Source: Cohnella herbarum
Lineage (GTDB): Bacteria; Bacillota; Bacilli; Paenibacillales; Paenibacillaceae
Assembly (NCBI RefSeq): GCF_012849095.1
Contig: NZ_CP051680.1
Span: 7,374,001 to 7,438,000 of the forward strand
Direction of reading: 5' to 3'
DNA: 64,000 nucleotides
Both the position numbers and the translations under genes were made by a program. Under the pieces are notes generated by a model, which saw only the letters and a program-made list of their open reading frames with translations, was not told where the DNA came from and made no database searches. Shown in pieces: positions 28,924-41,439 of the stretch; position 1 is the stretch's first letter; every line of letters begins with the position of its first letter.

Positions 28924-29370
28924 ATGCAAGAAAATCGGCGGGAGCATATTCGTTTTAAGTTAACGGCTCCGTTAATCGCGGATATCTCTCTATGGTGCGT
29001 TGGGGATAGGGAGACGAGAAGCCGTTCGCAACGAGTGTTACTCGATAATATAAGCGTCGGAGGTTGCCGATTCACGACGAGTTTGCTCATTCCCGTAAGG
29101 GAGGACATACAGTGGTTGTTAAAGCTGCAACTGGGCCACTATACGGTGAAAGCAAGAGTCGTTGTCGTGCACACCGGCGATCAAGACGGCTTATTTCGAT
29201 ATGGAACGAGATGGGTAATGTCCGGATTGGATAGGCAAGCCTTTCAGTTTAGGTTACACGAGTATATGCGTCTGGTGCTTGTGTCGAGTCCGCATATCCA
29301 TACCTTATATAAGAAAATTATCGATCGGGGCAGCGACGGGCAGTTCAAAAAATTGGACGTTACTTCGTAA
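28924..29370 (+). CDS. PilZ-domain c-di-GMP receptor protein
   Basis: ATG 28924 is preferred to the in-frame GTG at 28891, because GGAGGAGG lies five bases before it while the GTG abuts the operator. The 148-residue product has the PilZ signature: RREHIRFK (RxxxR) near the N terminus and DNISVGGCRF (D/NxSxxG) about 40 residues later, which together bind cyclic di-GMP. No other domain is seen. It is cotranscribed with the LCP gene 20 bases downstream. Its position suggests that c-di-GMP adjusts assembly or attachment of the surface glycan; this is inference. Confidence 0.85.
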   Translation: MQENRREHIRFKLTAPLIADISLWCVGDRETRSRSQRVLLDNISVGGCRFTTSLLIPVREDIQWLLKLQLGHYTVKARVVVVHTGDQDGLFRYGTRWVMSGLDRQAFQFRLHEYMRLVLVSSPHIHTLYKKIIDRGSDGQFKKLDVTS

Positions 29371-29390
29371 GGCGGGAAGGGGAAACGCAA

Positions 29391-30452
29391 TTGAAACGGG
29401 CGTTGTGGATCAGAATAGCTATCTATTCCTTATTGTCGTTACTTGTTATCGCCTTACTGAGTGGTGGTTACCTATGGTATTCCATGCAGCATACGATGGA
29501 CGCGATGTATGAACCTCTTCCTTCCGTCAAATGGGTGAAACCTGAATTCGAATCGGAGAAGCCTCCGCAAAAAGCAGAAGCTCTTGAGCGAAACTCCGTA
29601 ATTCCTGCCGATACGACGCCGCTGGTCGAGGAAGCGAAGCCGGATAACAAACAGGGTTCGGCGGATGGATTAGATGAAGAGACGGCAGAGAAGCTTCGAC
29701 GCCCGAACTTGAGGAATGAAGATCCCTTCAGCATGTTGTTGCTCGGAGTGGATGAGAGGGCGGGAGATCGCGGTCGGAGCGATACGATGATCTTGCTCGC
29801 CATTCAACCTAAGACAGGTTCCGCGATCGCCATTTCCATTCCGCGGGATACGAGGGCTCTTATGCCCAACTCGGGCAAGTACGACAAAATCAATCATTCG
29901 TACGCTTTCGGCGGCACCTCGCTGGCGGTCGAGGCGGTCGAACGGTTGTTCGGAGTGCCGATCGCTTTCTATATGAAAACGAACATGGAAGGTCTCGTCA
30001 ACATCGTAGACACGGTAGGCGGCGTGGATGTGGACAATCCAAGAGCTTTCGATTACGAGGGTAATTCTTTTCCGCTGGGGGCTCAACATTTAGACGGAGC
30101 GGAAGCGTTGGCTTATAGCCGTATGCGCAAGCAGGATCCTCAAGGGGATTTCGGCCGAACGCAACGGCAGAGACAAGTGTTGTCCGATGCGGTAGACCGG
30201 GTAGTTAGCGTAAATTCGATCACCAAACTTCCGCGCGTGTTATCCCATCTATCCGAATATGTTCGAACGAATCTGACTTCGCAAAATATGATCGATCTTG
30301 CTTTGAAGTATCGCCCTTCGATTACGAACGTGGAAACGATCTCCGTTCAGGGCAGAGGCACGATGATTAACGGGATCTATTATTATACCGTTACGCCCGA
30401 AGAGAGGCAAAAAATTCAAGCGACAATGCTCAATCTCCTTATCTCGCCTTAA
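29391..30452 (+). CDS. LytR-CpsA-Psr (LCP) family glycopolymer transferase
   Basis: TTG 29391 start behind GAAGGGGA. One N-terminal membrane helix (residues about 8-30), a charged 80-residue spacer, then an LCP domain: SMLLLGVDERAGDRGRSDTM, ISIPRDTRA with the lipid-pyrophosphate-binding Arg/Asp, KINHSYAFGG, and YSRMRKQDPQGDFGRTQRQR. LCP enzymes ligate undecaprenyl-linked polymers to peptidoglycan on the outer membrane face. Sitting at the head of the glycan locus under the shared operator, it could attach the locus product to the wall. Confidence 0.92.
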   Translation: MKRALWIRIAIYSLLSLLVIALLSGGYLWYSMQHTMDAMYEPLPSVKWVKPEFESEKPPQKAEALERNSVIPADTTPLVEEAKPDNKQGSADGLDEETAEKLRRPNLRNEDPFSMLLLGVDERAGDRGRSDTMILLAIQPKTGSAIAISIPRDTRALMPNSGKYDKINHSYAFGGTSLAVEAVERLFGVPIAFYMKTNMEGLVNIVDTVGGVDVDNPRAFDYEGNSFPLGAQHLDGAEALAYSRMRKQDPQGDFGRTQRQRQVLSDAVDRVVSVNSITKLPRVLSHLSEYVRTNLTSQNMIDLALKYRPSITNVETISVQGRGTMINGIYYYTVTPEERQKIQATMLNLLISP

Positions 30453-30496
30453 TCGGATGACATATGGACTATAAATAGGAAAACGAGGAGGCAATT

Positions 30497-30646
30497 ATGG
30501 AACACTCGGTCTTATTCTATTGCGTGAAATGCGAGCAGTTGAAAACGATGGAGCAGGCAGGGTTATTATTCCGAACCGGGTACTATCGCGTGCTCTATCC
30601 ACTCGGTTGCTGCGTGCATTGCGAGATCGCTACCAGGTCTGTTTAA
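30497..30646 (+). CDS. Small Cys-rich protein (zinc-ribbon-like)
   Basis: A 49-residue ORF with GAGGAGG six bases before ATG 30497. It has CVKC at residues 9-12 and CCVHC at 37-41, a spacing able to bind one zinc. No membrane segment or signal is seen. It lies 44 bases after the LCP gene and may belong to that transcript. I do not recognise the family. Confidence 0.6.
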   Translation: MEHSVLFYCVKCEQLKTMEQAGLLFRTGYYRVLYPLGCCVHCEIATRSV

Positions 30647-30729
30647 ATAAAATTTACCTAAAAATTCGGTTTTCCGACTTGCTATTGGTATAATTGTCCT
30701 GTATGCATCCTAATGTCGGAGGTAAGATC

Positions 30730-31653
30730 ATGTCACTAGCTCCCGTCGTTCGCTTGCAGAACGTGACAAAAGTCATCGGCAAGAGAACGATAATCGACCG
30801 GGTATCTTTCGAGGTACAACCGGGCGAAGTGTTTGGATTTCTAGGTCCGAACGGATCAGGCAAGACGACGACGATCCGAATGATCGTCGGGCTAATGGGA
30901 ATGACCGCCGGCGATATTCATATCGGGGAACATAGCGTCCGGACGGACTTCTCCAACGCTATCGTTCAGGTCGGCGCCATCGTGGAAAATCCGGAGATGT
31001 ACAAATTTCTAACCGGATATCAGAATTTGCTTCATTACGCCAGGATGAACCCATCCATTACAAAGGAAAGAATACAAGAGGCCATTGAACTCGTGGGCCT
31101 TCAAGGGCGCATTCACGACAAAGTCAAGAAATACTCCTTGGGTATGAGACAACGGCTGGGCGTCGCGCAAGCGATTATGCACAGACCGAAGCTTCTCGTT
31201 CTGGACGAGCCGACGAACGGCTTGGACCCGGCGGGAATACGCGAGCTAAGGGATTACTTGCGGCGTTTAGCGCAAGACGAAGGCACTGCCGTTCTCGTCT
31301 CCTCGCATTTACTGTCCGAGATGGAATTAATGTGCGATCGGGTAGCGATTCTACAGAAGGGCCAGATCATCGACGTCCGTTCTATCCGAGGGCAGGATGA
31401 GAATGGTAAGGCTTTATTGGAAGAAGTGCTGTTCGACGTTGACCATCCGGATGCTGCCTTAGGCATCCTTGAAGGGCAAGGCGCGGCACGTATCGCGGAT
31501 GGCCTGCTCCTCTTAACGTCCGATCGAGCGGGAATTGCCGCGATCAATCGCAGATTAGTGGAAGCGGGAATCAATATCTATGGAATTCGTGTGAAGACGA
31601 AATCGTTGGAAGACCAATTCCTCGAGATGACGGGGAGTGAGACGATTGGCTAA
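30730..31653 (+). CDS. ABC transporter ATP-binding protein
   Basis: ATG 30730 follows CGGAGGT. The 307-residue product has Walker A GPNGSGKTT, signature YSLGMRQRLGVAQA and Walker B LLVLDEPTNGLDPAG, and resembles the BcrA/NatA-type export ATPases (residues about 8-225) with a C-terminal extension of about 80 residues. It partners with the overlapping permease. A drug, peptide or lipid exporter is likely; a role in this locus is not shown. Confidence 0.92.
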   Translation: MSLAPVVRLQNVTKVIGKRTIIDRVSFEVQPGEVFGFLGPNGSGKTTTIRMIVGLMGMTAGDIHIGEHSVRTDFSNAIVQVGAIVENPEMYKFLTGYQNLLHYARMNPSITKERIQEAIELVGLQGRIHDKVKKYSLGMRQRLGVAQAIMHRPKLLVLDEPTNGLDPAGIRELRDYLRRLAQDEGTAVLVSSHLLSEMELMCDRVAILQKGQIIDVRSIRGQDENGKALLEEVLFDVDHPDAALGILEGQGAARIADGLLLLTSDRAGIAAINRRLVEAGINIYGIRVKTKSLEDQFLEMTGSETIG

Positions 31654-32446
31654 TTTCTATAAGCTTATCCAGAACGAGAATATGAAGATTTATTATCGGA
31701 TGCGAACATGGATTATGCTCGGGTTTATCGTGTTGATCCCTCCGCTCGTATCTATCCTGGTTCTACTCTCCGGAGGAGACGATCTATCCAACTGGTCGAT
31801 GATGATGACGGAATCTTACATCCTGTTCGTCCTCATTACGATCTTCACCGTAGTCATAGCGGCCGACAGCGTTGCAGGAGAGTTTACTTGGGGGACGATC
31901 AAATTGCTATTGATTCGCCCTTGGAGCCGCTCTACGATCTTGTTGTCGAAGTACGTCTCTACGCTGTTATTCGCGTTGGCGTTCGTAGTCGTCGCGTTTA
32001 TCGTTACGTTATTCGTGAATATGATCGTGTTCAGCTATGCTGGAAATACAAGCGAATTATCGTCGGGTATGGGTTCCTCCTTGTCCGACTGGGAATACGT
32101 TCTGATGTTTTATCTGTTTCAATTCATTACGCTGATTATTATCGTTACGTTCGGATTCACGATGTCTTCGGCATTCCGCAGCGGCGGATTGGCCATCGGT
32201 TTATCGGTCGCCTTCCTCTTCGCGGGTAATCTGATTACCGGCTTGTTCGCTATGGCGGATAAAGCGTGGGTGAAGTATGTGTTGTTCATGCATCTCGATC
32301 TCACCTCCTATATCGACGGAGGTTCCGGACCGATTCCGAACCATCCGACGACGCTGGGGTTCTCTCTCGCCGTTCTTGCGGCGTACTTTATCTTGTTTAA
32401 CGTGGTGTCCTGGACGGTGTTCCGTAAGCGGGATATTTCGGCTTAA
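31646..32446 (+). CDS. ABC-2 type permease
   Basis: Six hydrophobic segments, with a first one after MRTWIMLGF, and a long external loop rich in Ser/Gly. TTG 31646 is preferred (GGGGAG eight bases before); GTG 31637 is the alternative. It overlaps the ATPase gene by eight bases, so the two are translationally coupled and form one exporter of the BcrB/NatB type. A terminator follows. Confidence 0.88.
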   Translation: MANFYKLIQNENMKIYYRMRTWIMLGFIVLIPPLVSILVLLSGGDDLSNWSMMMTESYILFVLITIFTVVIAADSVAGEFTWGTIKLLLIRPWSRSTILLSKYVSTLLFALAFVVVAFIVTLFVNMIVFSYAGNTSELSSGMGSSLSDWEYVLMFYLFQFITLIIIVTFGFTMSSAFRSGGLAIGLSVAFLFAGNLITGLFAMADKAWVKYVLFMHLDLTSYIDGGSGPIPNHPTTLGFSLAVLAAYFILFNVVSWTVFRKRDISA

Positions 32447-32504
32447 GGGCTGTTGTGGATTTGGACAGTTAATAGAAGTAAAAAGTAAACGGTAACAAAA
32501 CGAG

Positions 32505-32534
32505 ACCTTGCGGCAATTGCTGCAAGGTTTTTTT
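32505..32534 (+). terminator. Terminator of the ABC transporter genes
   Basis: ACCTTGC pairs with GCAAGGT around GGCAATTGCT, followed by a T-run. Confidence 0.88.
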
Positions 32535-32539
32535 GTTTT

Positions 32540-32612
32540 GAAACAAAATGTCGCAAAAACGGAATTTTTTAAGCCGAAAAGTATTGACATGCTACAGTTT
32601 GTATCTTATTGT
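32540..32612 (+). promoter_or_regulatory. Operator-bearing promoter of the main glycan operon
   Basis: TTGACA (32584-32589) and TATTGT (32607-32612) are 17 bp apart with GCTACAGTTTGTATC (32591-32605) between them. GAAACAAAATGTCGC (32540-32554) upstream resembles the XRE-gene dyad. AAGGAGG and ATG 32647 follow. Confidence 0.75.
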
Positions 32613-32646
32613 TAGAATTAATTCTGATCAAGCAAGGAGGATTGTG

Positions 32647-33318
32647 ATGCCGGACAATAATCGCAAAATCATTACATTTGAGAATCCTTATTCTCCCGTC
32701 ACCGAAGCATATAAAACTTTGAGAACCAACATTCATTGGTCATCGATCGATCGCCCGGTACAAACCATACTTGTAACCTCGACAGAGAAGAAAACCGGGA
32801 AATCATTAACCGTCGTTAATATGGCCGTATCATTCGCGCAGTTGGGCAAGAAAGTCGTAATCGTGGATTGCGATTTGCGCAAGCCTACCCAGCATGAGTA
32901 CTTTATGAAATCGAACCGCAACGGGCTATCGCATTTGCTCGCTGGCCATTATCAGTTGGAACAATGTTTGCTCGATACCCACGTCGATAATCTGACCTTG
33001 CTGCCTTCGGGCACTGTCCCCCCCAATCCGGCGGAATTGCTTGATTCGGATAGAATGGCAAAGCTGTTGGAGGAATTGAAAGCAAGCTATGAAATCATTA
33101 TTCTCGATTCCCCGCCGGCCTTGATCGTTACCGATGCACACATACTCGCATCCAAATGCGACGGAGTCGTGTTCGTGGTTCGGTCGGGAAAGACGAAAAG
33201 AGAATTGGCGCAGAAAGCATTGGCTTATCTCACGTACGCGAATGCAAGGATACTAGGGGTTGTCTTGAACGATCAGAAAGGTATGAGAAGAGAATACCGA
33301 TTCGGATACGGAAAATAA
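32647..33318 (+). CDS. Bacterial tyrosine kinase (BY-kinase), CpsD/YwqD-like
   Basis: ATG 32647 lies six bases after AAGGAGG. The 223-residue cytosolic protein has the BY-kinase ATP site: STEKKTGKS (Walker A), VVIVDCDLRKPT (A') and IIILDSPPALIV (B). The C-terminal tail REYRFGYGK carries two Tyr, fewer than the clusters seen in many members. It acts with the Wzz/YveK-type modulator encoded next, phosphorylating itself and glycan enzymes to set chain length and export. It opens an 11-gene operon (to 43328). The kinase-before-modulator order is reversed from the usual one. Confidence 0.92.
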   Translation: MPDNNRKIITFENPYSPVTEAYKTLRTNIHWSSIDRPVQTILVTSTEKKTGKSLTVVNMAVSFAQLGKKVVIVDCDLRKPTQHEYFMKSNRNGLSHLLAGHYQLEQCLLDTHVDNLTLLPSGTVPPNPAELLDSDRMAKLLEELKASYEIIILDSPPALIVTDAHILASKCDGVVFVVRSGKTKRELAQKALAYLTYANARILGVVLNDQKGMRREYRFGYGK

Positions 33319-33369
33319 ATCTAAAGCAGACTTGTTCCTCTGCTATCCATCTAATCAGGGAGGTTTCAA

Positions 33370-34122
33370 ATGGAGTCCGAGATTAAGATCTACTTCAGGA
33401 TATTGCTGAAAAGGCTGTGGTTCATCTGCGTGATGGCTATCTTATTTTGCGGATTGGCGGGGGCCTATGATTATTTATATTCCGAACCCGTTTATGAAGC
33501 AAACAGCAAGGTGATTGTAAACTCCTCACGCCAATCCGATGATTCTAAACTCGACATAAACGAAATGAACTCTGATCTTATGATCATTGATACTTATAAA
33601 GAAATTATCGCGACTCCGGCGATCATGGGCAAGGTCGTTGCTAACCATTCAGAGCTGGGTCTCAATACTTATCAGCTCATTTCGCAAGTGAAAGTAACCT
33701 CTTCAAGTAAATCGCAAATCATGAGTATTTCCATCCAACAATCTTCGCCTGAGAAGGCTGCGCTCATCGTGAATTCAATTGCAGAGGTATTCAAGGAAGA
33801 GATCCCCAAAATCATGAGCGTGGATAACGTGACCATTCTAAGCCAAGCTGATGCCTTTAATAGCTCCCAACCTATCTCTCCAAGCTTGACGACCAAGCTT
33901 GCCATTGCTTTTATTCTTTCCTTGATCGTATCCGTTGGAATGATATTGTTGTGGGAGTATTTCGACGATTCGATTAAGACTGAGAAAGAAGTGATGGCGA
34001 TCTTGGATAAGCCGGTGCTGAGCACGATCGCAAGAATCAAGAAATCGGACTTAAAGAAAAGCGCCCACAGATCCCAAAAGAGCAGTGTCAATGATGCGGT
34101 ACAAATTAGCTTAAATAGATAG
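33370..34122 (+). CDS. Wzz/YveK-type chain-length modulator and kinase activator
   Basis: A 250-residue membrane protein with one helix near residues 17-34, a periplasm-side helical domain and a second helix near residues 178-198, ending in a cytosolic tail (EYFDDSIKTEKEVMAILDKPVLSTIA) that normally activates the partner tyrosine kinase. SQPISPSLTTKLA before the second helix is the conserved Pro-rich motif of the family. It should control polymer length. AGGGAGG precedes ATG 33370. Confidence 0.9.
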   Translation: MESEIKIYFRILLKRLWFICVMAILFCGLAGAYDYLYSEPVYEANSKVIVNSSRQSDDSKLDINEMNSDLMIIDTYKEIIATPAIMGKVVANHSELGLNTYQLISQVKVTSSSKSQIMSISIQQSSPEKAALIVNSIAEVFKEEIPKIMSVDNVTILSQADAFNSSQPISPSLTTKLAIAFILSLIVSVGMILLWEYFDDSIKTEKEVMAILDKPVLSTIARIKKSDLKKSAHRSQKSSVNDAVQISLNR

Positions 34123-34142
34123 TTATGAAAGGATGAGAGAGT

Positions 34143-35039
34143 TTGAAGGAATTAAAGAGGGTAAAGAAAGCCATTATTCCGGCAGCTGGGCTAGGAACAC
34201 GGTTTTTACCGGCAACGAAAGCAATGCCGAAGGAAATGTTACCGATCGTGGATAAGCCAACGATTCAATATATCGTCGAGGAGGCAGTGCAATCGGGTAT
34301 CGAGGAGATCATCATCGTTACGGGCAAGGGCAAAAGAGCGATAGAAGATCACTTCGACAGTCATTTTGAGCTTGAGCATACGCTGTTCGAGAAGAACAAG
34401 CTGAAGTTGCTGGAAGAGGTATTAAGATCCTCGAATTTAGTAGATATCCATTATATTCGTCAGCGGGAGCCGCTAGGTTTGGGGCACGCAGTATGGTGCG
34501 CTCGCAAGTTTATCGGGGACGAACCGTTCGCCGTTTTGCTTGGGGACGATATCGTAGAAGCGGAAGTTCCTTGCTTGAAGCAGCTTATGACTCAATTTGA
34601 GCATACGCAGAAATCCATTATCGGCGTCCAACCGGTGCCGATGGAAGAAACTCATCGATATGGAATCGTTGTTCCTTATGAAACCAACGGAAGACTGACG
34701 GATATTGCCCAGTTAATAGAAAAGCCTCCCTTTGGAACGGTATCTTCCAACCTAGCGGTACTAGGAAGATATATTCTTACACCTGACATCTTTAATATTT
34801 TGGAGAAGCAGCAGGCCGGTGCAGGCGGGGAAATTCAGTTGACCGACGCCATCCAGCAGTTAAACGAGATCAATCGGGTATACGCCTACCATTTCGAAGG
34901 GAAACGTTTCGACGTTGGGGATAAGCTCGGTTTTATTATCACGACCTTGGATTTCGCCCTGCGGAACGAAGAATTGAAATTTCCCTTGATCAACGTTCTA
35001 GAAGACATCGTAAGTAACCTCAAATTGCAGAAAATATAA
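34143..35039 (+). CDS. galU: UTP-glucose-1-phosphate uridylyltransferase
   Basis: TTG start at 34143 after AGGATGAGAG. The N-terminal motif [20 protein letters not shown] and [15 protein letters not shown] are diagnostic of GalU; VLLGDDIV and a C-terminal [13 protein letters not shown] complete the nucleotidyltransferase fold. It makes UDP-glucose for the polymer and for glycolipids. Length 298 is normal. Confidence 0.95.
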   Translation: MKELKRVKKAIIPAAGLGTRFLPATKAMPKEMLPIVDKPTIQYIVEEAVQSGIEEIIIVTGKGKRAIEDHFDSHFELEHTLFEKNKLKLLEEVLRSSNLVDIHYIRQREPLGLGHAVWCARKFIGDEPFAVLLGDDIVEAEVPCLKQLMTQFEHTQKSIIGVQPVPMEETHRYGIVVPYETNGRLTDIAQLIEKPPFGTVSSNLAVLGRYILTPDIFNILEKQQAGAGGEIQLTDAIQQLNEINRVYAYHFEGKRFDVGDKLGFIITTLDFALRNEELKFPLINVLEDIVSNLKLQKI

Positions 35040-35064
35040 AGAAGGTTCATAGGAGTGGTCATAG

Positions 35065-35751
35065 ATGGTTCCCAGAGAAGCCGAATTAGAGATCGATTCG
35101 AAATCTTATTATCGATATCCCAATAGTTCAACTCCTAGCATTCGAATACGCCAAGAAATCGTTAAACGTTCGTTGGATTTCGTTTTGGCGACGCTCGGAA
35201 TGTTCCTGCTGTTACCGGTATTTTTGGCAGTGGCCATAGCTATTAAATTGGAAGACCCTAAAGGAAATGTTTTTTTTCAGCAGAAAAGAGTGGGCAAAAA
35301 CGGGAAACATTTTCAAATGTACAAATTTCGTTCTATGGTCAGCAATGCGGATCACATACTTAATCAACTCCTGCATCTCAACGAAGTTAACGGAGCGATG
35401 TTCAAGATGAAGGAAGATCCGAGGGTGACGCGGGTTGGTCGGTTTATCCGACGAACGAGTTTGGATGAACTTCCGCAATTTCTCAATGTTCTAAAGGGCG
35501 AGATGAGCATCGTTGGACCTCGTCCGCCGTTGCCGCGAGAAGTGGAGAGGTACTCCGGCTACGATAAGCAACGTCTTCAGGTGACGCCGGGCTGTACTGG
35601 ATTGTGGCAAGTAAGCGGCCGTAACTCGCTTGATTTCAACGCAATGGTGGAACTGGATCTTGAATACATCAGGAAGAGATCGATTTGGCTCGATATCAAG
35701 CTGATCTTCAGAACGATAAAGGTACTGCTTGGAGCCAAAGATGCTTATTGA
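35065..35751 (+). CDS. Initiating polyprenyl-phosphate sugar-phosphate transferase
   Basis: A 228-residue protein with a single membrane/re-entrant segment (LATLGMFLLLPVFLAVAI, about residues 38-57) and the catalytic domain of the bacterial sugar transferase family: KRVGKNGKHFQMYKFRSM, DPRVTRVGRFIRRTSLDELP, MSIVGPRPPLP and VTPGCTGLWQVSGR. The multi-helix N-terminal half of WcaJ-like enzymes is absent, so it is the short PglC-like form. It starts repeat-unit assembly on undecaprenyl phosphate. Glucose or galactose is likely; not determined. Confidence 0.92.
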   Translation: MVPREAELEIDSKSYYRYPNSSTPSIRIRQEIVKRSLDFVLATLGMFLLLPVFLAVAIAIKLEDPKGNVFFQQKRVGKNGKHFQMYKFRSMVSNADHILNQLLHLNEVNGAMFKMKEDPRVTRVGRFIRRTSLDELPQFLNVLKGEMSIVGPRPPLPREVERYSGYDKQRLQVTPGCTGLWQVSGRNSLDFNAMVELDLEYIRKRSIWLDIKLIFRTIKVLLGAKDAY

Positions 35752-35765
35752 GATGAGGGATTAAG

Positions 35766-38884
<3,119 letters not shown>

Positions 38885-38904
<20 letters not shown>

Positions 38905-40072
38905 CATTCTTTTCTACGACCTATCGAATGACGGGCATCATTACAATTATAATTCCTTAATTATGAAACACGTCAAAAGAGAAGGTAGACCGAATCGGGT
39001 TTGCTACTACACCGAAAGTAACAACCCGAAGATCGTGCGTGCTCTTCAAGAGGAGGGCATCACCGTTCATAATGTCGACCTCCCTCTTAGAAAGGGAATC
39101 ATGAGCATAAGGGCGCGAACGGTGATATTGCTCCGCATGCTAAGATACGCCCGAAAGAATGATTACCGCAAGATCCATTTGCTATTCATGGATAGCAACA
39201 TTATTTCCTTATTTCTATTGCTTCCCTTATTAATCGGATTGGAAATTACGGGAACTTTACACTGGTATCCCACTAGAAAGTGGAAAGAGAAAGTATTCTA
39301 TTGGTTGCTGAACATGAGAGTGATTGACCGAATCGTAGTACACGGCGATTTCACCCGAGACAGGGTAGTGCGCTGTCTGGCCAATGTCGGCAATCGACGC
39401 GTCGTCACCATATATTTTCCCTCGTTTCACCATTCGGATGTGAAGAATAGCGAGGCCGGAGAAATTAAGAGAATCAAACAAAAACTTGCTTCTTATAAAA
39501 GACCGTTTTTCTTGTGTTTTGGCGGACTCCGATACGACAAGGGGATAGATTTGCTCCTCGAAGCTGTGGCTCGGCTAAAGGATGAAGATTTCACTGTATT
39601 GGTTGCCGGATCCGAAGATTATTTCAACAAAGCGGATATCGACCGCATCGCACTGGAAAACGGAATAACGAACAAAGTATTCCTGGATCTAAAGTACATA
39701 TCCACCGAAGCGGCCAACTTTTATTTTCAGACGTGCGATTCCGTCGTACTGCCCTACCGAAGCATGTATTCGGCCCAGAGCGGGCCTCTCGTCGAGGGGG
39801 CCGCGCGAAAGAAGCTTATCGTAGGCCCTGGTCATGGGGAGGTAGGATTTACCATCGAGAAATATCGGCTCGGATTAACTTTCGAATCGGATAGGCCGGA
39901 TGATCTTGCTCGTAAGCTGCAAACCGCTCTTGATCGGTTAAACGGCAAGGACGAGGAACCGGATGGGGGGCCGAACGAGTATGCATCCAAGCTTACGCAG
40001 GAAAAGTTCGGGGATCTCTACCGCAAGTTCTTTGCAAACGATAGACACGATCGCGAGGAGGGAATCGCTTGA
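38885..40072 (+). CDS. GT4-like glycosyltransferase
   Basis: A 395-residue GT-B-type protein. The N-terminal half (LFYDLSNDGHHYNYN, LHWYPTRKWKEK) is unusual, while FFLCFGGLRYDKGIDLLLEA and VLPYRSMYSAQSGPLVEGA match the GT4 donor site. It overlaps the previous gene by 20 bases and the next (manC) by four, so it is firmly in the operon. Sugar specificity cannot be assigned. Confidence 0.82.
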
Positions 40073-41421
40073 GATTAATTTTGTTATCCGGAGGATCCGG
40101 GAAAAGGCTTTGGCCTTTGTCTAACGATGCCAGGTCCAAACAATTCCTGAAAATATTGCGCAATCCCGATGGACAAATGGAGTCCATGCTGCAACGCGTA
40201 TGGCGGCAGTTGAACAATGTGGGATTAGCCCAAAACACCTTGTTTGCTACAAGCGCCAAACAAGTGGATATGATTACCAGCCAGATTGGCCCGGAAGCGT
40301 CTATCATCATTGAACCGGAAAGAAGGGATACCTTTCCCGCGATAGCGCTCTCGGCAACTTACCTTTACTCCGTCTTGGGAGCGAATCTAGACGAGACGAT
40401 TGTCGTGCTCCCGGTAGATCCTTACGTGGACGACCGTTTCTTCGAGAATTTGAAGCAACTGAACCTGCTATTAAATCAGTCTTCCGCGAATTTGGCGTTA
40501 ATAGGCGTGAAGCCGACTTACCCATCGTCGAAATACGGGTATATCGTTCCGGAGGCCGTTAAGGGGACAGAGGAGTACCGGACGGTGAAGAGTTTCCGAG
40601 AGAAACCGGTTGAAGCCGAGGCGGAGCGGTTAATTGAGGTCGAGCAAGCCTTATGGAATTGCGGGGTGTTTGCCTTTAAGCTCGATTACCTGATTACCCG
40701 TCTTTACGAACAAGGGATATCTTTGCAATACGAGGAGCTTGTTAAGCAGTACCATCGATTAAAAAAGACGAGCTTCGATTACGAAGTCGTAGAGAAATGC
40801 GACGAGATCATCATGCTGCCTTATGATGGTTATTGGAAGGATCTTGGTACTTGGAATACGTTGACGGAGGAGATGGCGGTTTCCCAGATTGGGAAAAGTG
40901 TCATGAGCGATGACTCGAACAATACGCATATCATCAACGAACTACATATCCCGATTACCGTCTTGGGGCTGTCGGACGTTGTCGTGGCGGCTAGCCCGGA
41001 CGGGATACTCGTATCGGACAAATCCGCAAGCACCCGCCTTAAGGAATTGATGGTTTTCGAGCAAAGGCCTATGTACGAGGAGTACCAATGGGGTTCATCC
41101 AAAGTTCTGGATTACATCCAGCAAGAAAACAAGGAAACGATGACGTCGCGTATATCCATGATCGCTGGAAAACAAAGAAGCATTGAGGTTCACTTCCAGA
41201 GAACCGAGTTGTGGAGCATTATTAGCGGCAAAGGGGAAATATACTTGGACGGTAAGACGATTCCGGTAGAAGCGGGATCGGTTTGTCAGATTCCTCCCCG
41301 ATCCAAACATGGATTAAAGGCGATAACGGATTTGGAAATGATTGAAATCCAAATGGGAGGGCTCCTGCAGCAAGGGGATGTCGTTGAATTCTCTTACTCC
41401 TGGGGAGAGACTGCGGTATAA
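40069..41421 (+). CDS. manC: Mannose-1-phosphate guanylyltransferase, with type II isomerase-like cupin
   Basis: TTG start overlapping the previous stop (TTGA). LILLSGGSGKRLWPLS and SKQFLKIL form the guanylyltransferase signature; VLPVDPYVDDRFF, EKPVEAEAERLIE and NCGVFAFK follow. The last 100 residues are a cupin (IEVHFQRTELWSIISGKGEI) as in bifunctional ManC/phosphomannose isomerases. It makes GDP-mannose for Gmd. No phosphomannomutase lies in the window. Confidence 0.93.
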   Translation: MRLILLSGGSGKRLWPLSNDARSKQFLKILRNPDGQMESMLQRVWRQLNNVGLAQNTLFATSAKQVDMITSQIGPEASIIIEPERRDTFPAIALSATYLYSVLGANLDETIVVLPVDPYVDDRFFENLKQLNLLLNQSSANLALIGVKPTYPSSKYGYIVPEAVKGTEEYRTVKSFREKPVEAEAERLIEVEQALWNCGVFAFKLDYLITRLYEQGISLQYEELVKQYHRLKKTSFDYEVVEKCDEIIMLPYDGYWKDLGTWNTLTEEMAVSQIGKSVMSDDSNNTHIINELHIPITVLGLSDVVVAASPDGILVSDKSASTRLKELMVFEQRPMYEEYQWGSSKVLDYIQQENKETMTSRISMIAGKQRSIEVHFQRTELWSIISGKGEIYLDGKTIPVEAGSVCQIPPRSKHGLKAITDLEMIEIQMGGLLQQGDVVEFSYSWGETAV

Positions 41422-41439
41422 GGCTTCTTACAGGCTGTA

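Noticed and set aside
28891..29370. GTG 28891 as start of the PilZ gene
   Set aside because: It lies four bases after an operator and lacks a ribosome-binding site, whereas ATG 28924 has GGAGGAGG at proper distance.
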